Positions 1-34,420 of a DNA stretch of 64,000 nt are shown one piece after another. The position numbers and the translations under genes were made by a program. The notes below the pieces were generated by a model. That model did no database searches. It saw only the letters and a program-made list of their open reading frames with translations, and had not been told where the DNA came from. The stretch lies in contig NC_049983.1 of the NCBI RefSeq assembly GCF_000003815.2, forward strand, positions 9,881,120 through 9,945,119, read 5' to 3'. Position 1 is the first letter of the stretch; each line of letters starts with the position of its first letter. This DNA is from Branchiostoma floridae. Lineage: Eukaryota > Chordata > Leptocardii > Amphioxiformes > Branchiostomatidae.

Positions 1-471
1 TGCTGGTTGAATCTTGAGATCTTTACAAATAATCTCAAACAATACTGAAATTGTATGATAAAAATGGAGATTGTTAAAAGAATCTGGAGATTGTTAGAAA
101 ATAATATCCACGCTGAGGTCATTATAATCCAAACAGTGGAATGAAAGTTTTCCAAAAAAATCTCAACTCTGTAGGTATAAACTGAGTATAAGGTTAACAA
201 TGTTTAGTCCAAAATTAACCTGGAAGATGTTAAAAGTGTGATTATTACCACGTAAAATTGCTTCCTACCTAACAATTTCTTTTACGAGAATGAATGTCAC
301 ATAATAAGCTATGCATGATCCTACAATCGTCAAAACAACCGTCAAACAGAACGAGACGAGGCACATATATGTTGATCGTATGTTAAATGCTATTATATAT
401 ATTATATATATGTCATTGCATACAATCACCGTATTTTTTGCAAGGTTTGAAGTCTTGTCTTTTCTAAACAG
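1..471. other. Intronic or upstream sequence, no gene seen
   Basis: AT-rich sequence with short (TA)n tracts near 395-410. No open frame with coding character is visible. It ends in an acceptor (pyrimidine-rich run then AG at 470-471), so it is probably the intron before the first visible exon of the plus-strand gene that enters from the left. Confidence 0.6.
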
Positions 472-1622
472 GGTTACCTGACGGACAAGTCCGTCCTGCC
501 CGTGACCATGCTGAGGTTCGGGGATACAGGACAGTCCGCGGAGGAGGGGTACGTCACACTCGGCCCGCTGCTCTGTTATGCAGGTAGGCTTACCTGACAG
601 TTTTCAACTTCATGATGAAGCAAAAAGTGTTTTTATAAAGTAGTCTTAAGGAGATAGATGTGCAAAAGTTAGGTGTGACAGGTCGTTCAGTGTAATAGAA
701 CAAGCTTCTGTCGCACCGCGTGCCTTTTGTGTTACGTCGAAGGCGGTTATACAGGCTATATAAATTTAGATATAGATACAGATATTGTGTCGCAAGTCCT
801 TTTCTGGTAGCTCTCTCACATTCTCACACGGTAATGTTTAACACATTTCAGCACGCTTTTCTTAATACATGGAGATGGCTACAGTACGATATTGTTCACA
901 TATACTCATCGTTGTAGATTTAAAAGTCTTTAAAAGGTCCTCGTGTTCATGTTTTTAAGTATAAGAACATTAAGTATATGAAACACAGAACGTAACAGTA
1001 CATTTACTTAAAACGAACGAGCACAAAACAACAACACTAGTTCCTACCAGACTATATATATATATATATATAGGTTGCTGGAAAAAGAATAAGAAGAAAT
1101 AGAAAAAGGCCAAAATACAGCTAAACAATATGCCAGAGAAATCAGGAAAAAAACTCGCTAAATCTTCAGTCGTATCATTCTGAAATTTTCTACTATTTTT
1201 TCAGTAACCTATGCACAATGGTAGATACTACAAAACACGTATAACGTTATATAGCAAAGGTAGAGTTTGTGATTGTGGGCGTGTCTCTCCCCCCACTAAA
1301 GGCGAGTCCACCACCATTCCTCCCGTCACAGCCACGCCCACCCCCTGGGTCCAGACGGCGGCGGGCATAACTGTCATCATCATCTGTATCCTCATCTTCA
1401 TCGGGATAGTCATCATGCTGAACTTCTGTCTATGCGCCCCCTGGTGGCGCGGCGTGTGTACCCGCTACTGCGGCTGCTGTAAGTGCTGTGACTGCTGTCT
1501 CTGCTGTGACGGGCCCTCAGTGCAGAAGTACGTCTCACATTAGTGTTCTTTCTAAAGTACCAAGACCATAGCATTTCCAGAAATAAAACATAGTTCTGCT
1601 GCAGTACCAAAGTCACACAACC

Positions 1623-1678
<56 letters not shown>

Positions 1679-4524
1679 GTGTGTGTGTGTGTGTGTGCAA
1701 AATTAGCATTGAACTTCCTTTACAGAATCCCTATCCACACACCAAATATCATTAAAAACATCCAGAGGTTCTTAAGTTATGCTGGCCACAAATATCAGGA
1801 AACACAAACACATAGACAGACCAAGGACACACGCACTGACAAACAGACACATTTCGATAAGTTCAACGGTTGGTCTAATACTGATGTTCTTTCTAAAGTA
1901 AAACAAAAAGTAGTGTTACTTTCCAAGTGAAGACATACGTATCGCCATTATTGATAAGTACAAAAGTTGGTATCATCTTGGCTTTCTACGTCTTTCTTAA
2001 ACAGTTGAGAAAATAGCGTAAAAGGTAGATAATCAATAAGCTGAGAATTCATTATCATGTCTGTTATTCCAGGGTGCAGGTTGAACCTACGAAAAAGCTG
2101 ACCAAAAGGTGAGTGTTGTCAAGTTACTAGTTATAACTGTTATAGATTACTACTTACATTTATAGTGTGAAAGGTGAGCTCGATGTTATCGATGTTTCAG
2201 GTCACAGGTCTATGGTTCTGAAAGCAATTGAGGGCACTTTGCGTGTTGTGTTAAGTAAAATTGAATGCCGCCATATATTGACATTTGATTGACGGATTAA
2301 TTTACATTTTCTTACATTACGTATTGCCCTTCAGTGTTTCCTTTGTGAACGAGAAGCCGAAGCCAGCACCAGCAATAACATACCCCAAACAGAAGGCACC
2401 GACTCAAGGTATTATTCATACTATACACAAATATTTTTTTTCTATCGAACATTAAGTGTCTGAGTTTCTCACCGATGACTCAATGTATGAAAGAAGTAAG
2501 ACTGATTCAGAAACAGCAACCTCGAAACAACTCCTCTGACATATTCTGACGTAAGCTGTACATTTGTGACGTACACATACGGGATTCGGGGAGAACCATT
2601 TTAACCACACNNNNNNNNNNNNNNNNNNNNNNNNNNNNNNNNNNNNNNNNNNNNNNNNNNNNNNNNNNNNNNNNNNNNNNNNNNNNNNNNNNNNNNNNNN
2701 NNNNNNNNNNNNNNNNNNNNNNNNNNNNNNNNNNNNNNNNNNNNNNNNNNNNNNNNNNNNNNNNNNNNNNNNNNNNNNNNNNNNNNNNNNNNNNNNNNNN
2801 NNNNNNNNNNNNNNNNNNNNNNNNNNNNNNNNNNNNNNNNNNNNNNNNNNNNNNNNNNNNNNNNNNNNNNNNNNNCCTACCCATCAGAAAAGAACGTAAG
2901 CTGCGTTTGGTGTCGTGTCGTGCTATGTACTGGACTTGTCTTTAGATACGACCTAGTATTAATGCTCTCTACTTAGCTGTTTTGCTTGTTTTGTGGCTTG
3001 TGTTTTTTGCTTCAACCTTACTAACGCAGAAATATATTTACTTTGTTGGCGTATCTGTACTGTGGATCTATTCATGCACGCCGCCTTGCTTCCACCCTCT
3101 GCACTGCACCTTCCTTGCCGCCTGCACATTTCGGACTATATGCTTCTCTCTGAATAGAAGCTAAGACAGGTAGGCAACTAGACATGACCGAGGACGAAAT
3201 ATGCAGATGATTTTTACGAATCGACATGCACCAATCACAGTGTGTGAGACAAAATGCCAAATTATGCAAATCTCAAGCAATCACAATGTACCTACATACT
3301 ATAGTCATACTCTGCAGTCAGAGGTTGAGTCGCGTAGATATAGTAGTAGTTCGGAAAATTATACCAGCGCTCCTCTTACGTAAGAGGAGCACCAGTGTAA
3401 TTCTTCCGACTACTACCATATCTACGCGACTCAACCTCTGCTTGGAGAGTACTACACAGCTATACAGCGCTACATCTAGCAAGCCCAATGTTTGGAATTC
3501 TGACCAATCATCGCCAACTTTCTAATAATTCAAACATCACAATTTTTAGCTGAAATGAGAAATCTAGTGTGGTCACAACTCTTTTGAATCAACATGTATT
3601 TGCTTCCGCTGATTCAATACAGCTCTTCCAAGCAAAATGTACATATCCTTCTCTCAGATGATTACATGTCTACATGTACATGTAAATGAAACCTACAGTT
3701 GATTCCATTGGCCATTCTAAAGCAAACACACACAATGACAACAGATCAAGCCAAATGAACTTATCTAGTATGTCAATGCTTTAGTATTGGGAATTGACAT
3801 GACATTGTCCCTTCTATTCTAGAAAGGGAATTCAAAGAAGCAATCCAACTTCGTCGCAGACGGGCAGGCTGTAGACCCGGGTAAGTTTCCATAGGGTTTA
3901 ACTAAGGTCAGAGCTGCTAATCATTTCGCTGGTTTTGATGTTTATGCCACATATAATTTCAAGAGATACAATGCAAACGGTTTAAGACCAAGCAGAAGAA
4001 ACAACGCAGCTTACCCAGTGGTGTTAACCTGCAAATCACTAAATCCTGAGTCTAAAACCATTGTGTGGCCCGTATCTTCCTGGAACCGACATACCTGTCC
4101 TTGGTGCTGAAATAACATTCTTCCTTTGTTGGTTGCACATCGCACGTTGTAAACAATAGTACACGTTCTTTCCATTTGTCACTTCCAACGAGACAACCAT
4201 TGCCAGAACTTACACATGTATGTATGTACGGGATACAATTGCTGACCAAGGTGCTGAAATGCCTGCCATGCACTCCTTTCGTACAGTTCTAAACCACACA
4301 GTCAGACGTAGATTTCTGAGCAAGTTTTCGTTTATTTGTCTCCTTCCACAGCCACCGGTAGATCGTACGTGTACAACAGTAAGACCGGGCAGCGGAAGTG
4401 GGCAGACACGGCTACAGCAGTGGTGGCCGCCAACAGACTGAGGAACACGAGGAGAACGAGCCCGAGAGAGGCACCCCAGGACCCCAACCCTGCTACCAAA
4501 AATGCCTCACCAAATAGTGTTTAA
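472..4524 (+). CDS. 3' part of a single-pass membrane protein with a Cys-rich tail (unidentified)
   Basis: Seen: exons 472-583, 1302-1527, 2073-2108, 2335-2408, 3823-3880 and 4352-4524 (stop TAA). Phases agree (1,2,1) up to 2408. The exon at 3823 needs incoming phase 0, so at least one exon is missing, probably in the N gap 2611-2875. The protein enters with an ectodomain piece (motif LRFGDTG, then EEGYVTLGPL), followed by a Pro/Thr-rich stalk, one membrane segment (GITVIIICILIFIGIVIML), a juxtamembrane stretch with 12 Cys in about 27 residues, and a basic Pro-rich cytoplasmic tail ending NASPNSV. An ATG at 1211 is not the start: it lies before the acceptor at 1301. Inferred: plasma-membrane protein with a heavily palmitoylated or metal-binding tail. 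I do not recognise the family. The 5' end is outside the window. Confidence 0.72.
1053..1071. repeat. (TA)n microsatellite
   Basis: Short alternating TA run within the intron between exons 472-583 and 1302-1527. Confidence 0.8.
1624..1698. repeat. (TG)n microsatellite
   Basis: About 75 bp of alternating TG with one interruption, just downstream of the transmembrane exon. The His-Thr and Cys-Val open frames across it are artefacts of the dinucleotide. Confidence 0.95.
2611..2875. other. Assembly gap (265 N)
   Basis: Run of N. The phase mismatch between exons 2335-2408 (ends phase 1) and 3823-3880 (starts phase 0) suggests a coding exon is hidden here or nearby. Confidence 0.95.
3319..3440. 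repeat. Near-perfect 61-bp-arm palindrome
   Basis: The arms (3319-3379 and 3380-3440) are reverse complements with a handful of mismatches and no spacer; the centre is CTTACGTAAG. It lies in an intron of the left-edge membrane gene. It could be a foldback element or a MITE with fully fused ends. Confidence 0.85.
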
Positions 4525-5045
4525 AGAGGCTACATGTGTATAAGGAAACTCTGAATGCAGAACATTCTCCTATAGTTCGGTGACATACGCGGTGCGATCA
4601 TCTCAAGAGCGCTAACGCAGGGCATTGTTTTGACAGCCATAAATGTGTACTGGAGAATGATGTAGAAATATTTTTGTAAATAAATGTGTGACATCTAGTT
4701 GCATAACAAAAAAGTGGTCCTGCAGGCTTTGACTAGAGGGGATTTCATTGTAAAAGACAAATGTATCCTTTCATAAATACCAGAACTAGTGATTTTGGCG
4801 ACGCCTCTGGAGCGGAGCTTTAAATACCGTTCTCTTCACAAATTACTGCTCTTTTTACATGTACAGCAAGTGTGGGTAGTTCATTCTGTACAATTTACAT
4901 GTGTGATGTGGCTAATCTAATGTATCAATATATGTGTATATAACTCTAGAAGTTATCTAACTATTGTAGAAGCACATTATAGGAGAAACATTTTGTAGTG
5001 TAGTTAAAGTACGTTTTACTTTAATAAAGATTCTGAAATATGAAA
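4525..5045 (+). other. 3' UTR of the left-edge gene with poly(A) signals
   Basis: Follows the stop at 4524. AATAAA hexamers lie near 4680 and at 5023-5028. The second is just before the tail-to-tail junction with the minus-strand KDM7 gene. Confidence 0.6.
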
Positions 5046-7145
5046 GAAATACACGACTCAAAGATGATTTTCAATCAATATATTATTTTGGTAGGTTGGG
5101 ATATAACAACAAACACTGAGGTAATGTAAGAAAACATCCTTCCACAGAACAAGCATCTTATAAAGTACAAAAAAAAGTTGTTGATATACAGAAAAAAACT
5201 CAGACGTGTACTAATAAATAGGAACTCTTCCTTTCCTTCTTCGGAAATAGTGCAGGAAATACAAACAGTTAAAGTGGTCAATTATAGACAATGCAGTGCT
5301 TTCTTTTCCATCATTCTCAACACATGCTATTTCTAATTTATGTACAGAATACAGTGCAAGATGGGAAGAAACAGTACATAACACAGTGCTACCAAATTAA
5401 GACTACTCTATTTTTTTGTATCTTTTTTTTACTCTGCTGTACAGATATCTAAAGCCACACAACTTTTCTACTGGAATTTTACACCAACTTTTTTCTTAAC
5501 AATCCATGAACTTTATTGCTATACTTATCAACTCGTCATTGACGTAACTGGCCATGACACTTGCATGCACAAAGCAGTGGTGTGGGAAACTATCTGTACA
5601 TTTCATCTCCACAAAAATGTGTACATTACCTACATTGTACTCACTTACCTATAGTTAAGAAGGACCACATAAAAAACGTGGAGTTAACATGTTAGGAGTT
5701 AGTCAAGACTTCTAGTTCTAACTTTGGAAGAATAAAGGAAGAACAAATTTTAGAAATCAATTTTTGATGCCATCCTCCATTATGGCATGTCAATAAACTG
5801 GTTGGTAGATTAAATCTTTGATATAGCACCATAAGATGGTTTCACTTCTGGGTTTCAGAATCTGTCAATACAAGAAAGATGTGCAAAAAAATGATTCAGT
5901 CTTTCTTATAGCTGGCATCCAAAGCTGCGAGCAAACATACATATACACGTAGGCACTAAAACATTCCACAACAAAGTCTATGTAAGGAAGAAAATGGTTT
6001 GTTCTTGACGTTAGTACAAAACTCACTTCACACAAAAGCCACATGCAGGCTTATAACTATATCTTCCTACCAACTCGGTTTGCTGTAGTTCACACGGATC
6101 TTGCTAGGCGGCGCTAACGATGTATAACAATGGCTTAACACTGTTCCGGTTGGGTCAAAAATACATGCTTTGTAGTTCTTGTTTTTTTTTTTTGTTACTT
6201 TGATAGCATGTTTGTAACAACCTTTGCATTTTCTGGGGGAAATCTTTTACACAACAGTACATGTCTCACTGGTAGTTAATCCTACACTGGGATATATACA
6301 AAAGTCATCAAAACCTATATTTGGAAGTTAACTTAGGAACCTTGGATGTTAAACACAATTCTAAGCCACTAATATATTCTTCAACATGTGTATCTTAGTG
6401 GCCTTCACATCCTTCACATTAGTGAACAAAGACAACTTAATACTTAGTATCAACACAAACAACACATTTATGTACAATTGCAAACACTTTCCGAGGAACT
6501 TTTATCCTATTTTCACCTATTGTAACCTCAATCCTAATGGAGAAGTCTTCGTATTGCAACTTACTTTTATCAGTCATGTTTTTTTTTACCTACTTTTTAT
6601 GAGCTAGTTATTTATAAGCCCTTGACTGAAAGAAGTCTTAACTGGCCACACATACATGTAGTTCAACCAAAATGTAGTATTTTTTCAGCAGGCTTTTGCT
6701 GTAGATTTTATACACTGTTAGTGGATAGCCGGGTACGGATGGTTCAATTTACACTGAGAGAAATTCCTTTCTGAAATCATTGGTTTTTTTTACAATCGCA
6801 GTAAGGCCTTTTTTTTTTAGAACATGTAATTTTTACATGACTATTGAGATTCTTTTTCTTTGCCTTTATACATGCAAGCGAAAATGATTTTGTCATGTTT
6901 GTATACGTTTACGGGTTTTTCTTTTTTGTAGATCATACTATTATACAGCCATGCAACAAAAACTGGGAAGTGTCACAATTTCCATATCTATCACTGTATA
7001 CATCAGACTCTAGAGTTAACAGTTTTGAAAAGCGAGGCTCCTAAACTTCAGTCTTTGACAATTACGTCCATAATAATAATGTGTAGTATGAAAATGAGAC
7101 AAACGTATTTGGCCTTGTGTTCCTCTGTGTACTATTAGTGCCCTG
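5046..7145 (-). other. Probable KDM7 3' UTR
   Basis: No coding frame on either strand. It is rich in T runs and lies directly after the KDM7 stop at 7146 in the minus direction. A minus-strand AATAAA (forward TTTATT at 5512-5517) would give a 3' UTR of about 1.6 kb. The real end could be closer to 5050, where the plus-strand neighbour ends. Confidence 0.45.
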
Positions 7146-26481
<19,336 letters not shown>

Positions 26482-26725
26482 CTTTACAACTTCACGGCAG
26501 ACAAACGCGAACAAGACAACAACATCCGACAATCTTTAACCCGTTTGAATAAAACTTGTCTTCAACCAAAATACACAATATCACAGCCGATATTTATTTT
26601 TAGTATGATTTTGTTCATGAAATGTAAAATATTGGGTCCAATGGTAAGATTCGTAGAAAGTGACAGAAACGCAGTAACACAGTCTCGTGCGGTTAATTAA
26701 AAAGACCAAACAAGCACGTACGTAA

Positions 26726-26736
26726 TGCGCATGCGT
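26726..26736. promoter_or_regulatory. NRF1-type palindromic site
   Basis: TGCGCATGCGT matches the NRF1 consensus (YGCGCAYGCGCR) except at the end. It is about 245 bp upstream of the KDM7 ATG, a usual position for housekeeping CpG promoters. Confidence 0.5.
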
Positions 26737-27159
26737 CTGTCGCAAGGCATCCCGGGTAAGAGACCTTGACCTGTAGTGACCCCTCACTTTCAGCTGGTGG
26801 AAAGGTTGGAAAGGTAACATCAGGGCATGACAAGACCCTACGTGTACAAAGAGAAGAATGTGACTGTACAGAATTGTTTCAACCATCAACTTAAAACAGT
26901 TACTAAGTTAGCATTTATACCTCAAAATCATTTTACCTAAGACAGTATAACATACAAGTGTCAGCTAACGTTACATATTTTAAGTATTTCAGCTCAGAAC
27001 CTCCAGTTGGCTCTAGTGGGGTTCTTATGACTTATAAGTTGCCTCATTCAGTTGTGTAATATTTTGTATTCTGGCATTATTTATTATATTATAAGCCTGG
27101 AGTCCAGCCTTCAACAGTTCACTTCAGTCTACTCCCAAAGGTTACGCTACTGACATTAT

Positions 27160-27352
27160 GACTGTAAATGCAGAAATGTTCCCGGTGGTTTTATGTTTGC
27201 AGTTTTCGCCTTGCCAATTCACAGCAATTTATAATTTTTCCAAAACAGCATTTGACTACTGTAGATGGCGCTACTGTGAACACAAAACCACTGTGAACAC
27301 TTTATTATCTCACTAACACAAAATTAGATCCCTGCAAACTTAAATGCATTAA
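27160..27352. repeat. MITE-like element, family 5
   Basis: Starts ACTGTAAATGCAGAAATGTTC and ends with the inverted form ..AACTTAAATGCATTAACAGT. A second, shorter copy follows at 27377. Confidence 0.75.
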
Positions 27353-27376
27353 CAGTATTGGATATTATTCTGACAA

Positions 27377-27474
27377 TACTGTAAATGCAGAAATGTTCGG
27401 GGTGGATTAATGTGCACGGTTTTCGCGGTGACCACTTTATCAAATCCCCGCGAACTTAAATGCATTACTGTAAT
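27377..27474. repeat. MITE-like element, family 5, second copy
   Basis: TACTGTAAATGCAGAAATGT at the left and ACTTAAATGCATTACTGTA at the right; about 98 bp. It ends 62 bp before the CRYM ATG. Confidence 0.78.
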
Positions 27475-27535
27475 ACCCTTGAACCTTGGTCTGATGTCAC
27501 AAGCCTAGTTTTTTTTCACTTTCAGTTTTCCCAAG

Positions 27536-32390
<4,855 letters not shown>

Positions 32391-33910
32391 TGAGATGTCT
32401 TCCAAAACCACGCTAACGATAATTGTCAATTTTTACTATCATAATGATAATCTTTATTACTCGAATCAATGAATTGTACACTAATATGGGGTCAGTGTTG
32501 GGCTCAGAATGAAGATGTTCTGGGTTTGAGACTCGCCATGCTTCTGACGTCGTGCCCTTGGGAAAGACCATGACTTTGCATGACCTTCCCTGACTGAATC
32601 TCTCGGCTTATGTGTCAAAAGTGTGCTGAAAAAAACACACACGGATTTGGTGCAACATAATGTATATGCCAACATTTGCCACCTGAGCCATAACTGTCTG
32701 ACATTAATTTTTTTATTACTAATTAGTGCTCCAGTCAGAAAAGGTCATTCCATCTTTTGATAGATTTTGCTGCATATGGAAAAAATTAGGATTAATTCCA
32801 TTAAGCCTAGACAAACATTGTGTTATGATATTAAGAAATGTCTAAATTGGAATGAAATGTCATGAATTTTTACACAATGATTATAGAAAATGATTATAGA
32901 AAATGAAAATTGGAATAAATTTATGCTGGATACAGGCCGTTTACTAATAGCAATCAAAGTACATGTACATGTACAATCAAAATATCAATATGCATATGGC
33001 TATTAATTAATAATTCCATAGAAAAGGCATGTCATTAATGTCTTGGAAGGAAACAGTTATTATCTGGTATGCAAATATGCAGTCTCAATTGATTGTTATG
33101 TAGAGGTAATAAGCTTTATGTGCCTTATAGACCATGCAAATAAATATGGAACTTTTCATTTTTAAAATAGTCGTGGTATAGTAAAAAGTGCAATTAGGTA
33201 TTCTTTGGAAGTGTAACTTAATTGATAATATGCATAAATATTCATGCGGTGTGGATGTAACAGTTGGTACTAATGTGACAGAAATTTAAAGAAAAATTAC
33301 TGATACTTTTTATACAGTCATACAGTAAACCAGGTGCTATGATTCATATTTTATGTAATTTTTGCTATCTGGAAGATATATATTGTATTTTTGACATTTG
33401 AGAACTTGTTTTAGTAAGTCTTGCTACTACTACTTTAACATAGACTTTGATAACTTGTAATGTCTGTATGATTTTGAAACAGATTATACTGTATTTCTAC
33501 AGATACATACGCGATTGTATTTTTAAAAATTGTACTACATTTTGTACAAGATGGATTGTGTTCATTTGCCTTTTTTTAAATGTTTGAATGTTCAGCATTT
33601 GCTTGAGTGTCACATATTACCTTGTATTGAAGAGCATTTATTCGTCTGATAAGTGCGTTTGGGGAGACACTTTTTGTTTGATTTTTTAAAAGAGTTCCAC
33701 AGTTGCCGAAGTGAATGGTGACTTTCTAGCGTACTTTCCAAGCAGAGGTTAAGCGCTGGCTTGTTTTTGGTGTGTCTTTAGCCGTTTTTGTTTGGCTTCC
33801 TATTTTGTCAGGTTTCCATTTGGGCACAAACTGGTGGACAAAAAGGAAATGTGACAAAATACCGGCAGAAATTTGAGTCTAATAAAGACGCCTTTAAGAT
33901 GCGCATGCCA
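32391..33910 (+). other. CRYM 3' UTR
   Basis: AT-rich, no open frame of note. AATAAA at 33881-33886 is a good end signal. It contains a probable SINE (32488-32665). Confidence 0.5.
32488..32665. mobile_element. Probable tRNA-derived SINE
   Basis: GGGTTTGAGACTCGCC resembles a Pol III B-box, followed by GTGCCCTTGGGAAAGACC, which resembles the conserved core of several tRNA-SINE families. The A-box side is degraded. It lies in the CRYM 3' UTR. Confidence 0.5.
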
Positions 33911-34420
33911 AAAACAAGCAGAAAGCCTAGCCTATCCTTGGATTCCTAAGGGTTTGAAAAGACATCACTGTCAGCAAAATCTTGTTTTCTAAAAAGAGTG
34001 ATCAGCCATCACACATACATGTACAAATACTAGTATAATATAATCATTAACTCCTACTAGTCTGTGTGCACATTTACATCCAGGTATGAGGTGAGGTGAT
34101 GACAAACTCACACTAAATATGACCAGGTTAGTTCGAATGGATGAAACCTGCGCCGCAGCCGACCAACCAATGTTGAACTACTAGTATGTCAGCTTCGTAT
34201 TTACATGTAAATACACTAATTACACCCCCCGTATCATCCAATGGACAAGAAAAACCGGTTCTTATGATAGCCAGCTACATTTCACCAGAAGATGAGACTC
34301 CATCGCAAGCGCGCGTCGCGACGTTTCAGGCTTTCATCGCTTTTCTCATCAAGGCAAGCAGAACGTAGCGAAACCACAGAATCCGGCATAAAAACAAGGC
34401 AGAAGAAGAACAAGTCCAAG
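33911..34420. promoter_or_regulatory. Upstream region of M28-A
   Basis: Between the CRYM end signal and the M28-A start codon. Short GC-rich patches near 34310 but no clear TATA box. The transcription start cannot be placed. Confidence 0.3.

Larger units (their letters stand above)
26482..27535. promoter_or_regulatory. Shared upstream region of KDM7 and CRYM
   Basis: The two genes are head to head with start codons 1.05 kb apart. The half near KDM7 has an NRF1-type site; the half near CRYM is filled with two related MITE-like repeats (27160-27352, 27377-27474), so CRYM may draw much of its promoter from repeat DNA. Not tested. Confidence 0.45.

Noticed and set aside
1211-1543. ATG at 1211 as the start of a small membrane protein
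   Set aside because: The bases before 1302 are a pyrimidine-rich acceptor region, and the phase at 1302 matches the exon ending at 583. The true donor at 1528 removes the apparent stop at 1541.
1413-1709. Minus-strand frame with a long His-Thr run
   Set aside because: Produced by the (TG)n microsatellite; no other coding character.
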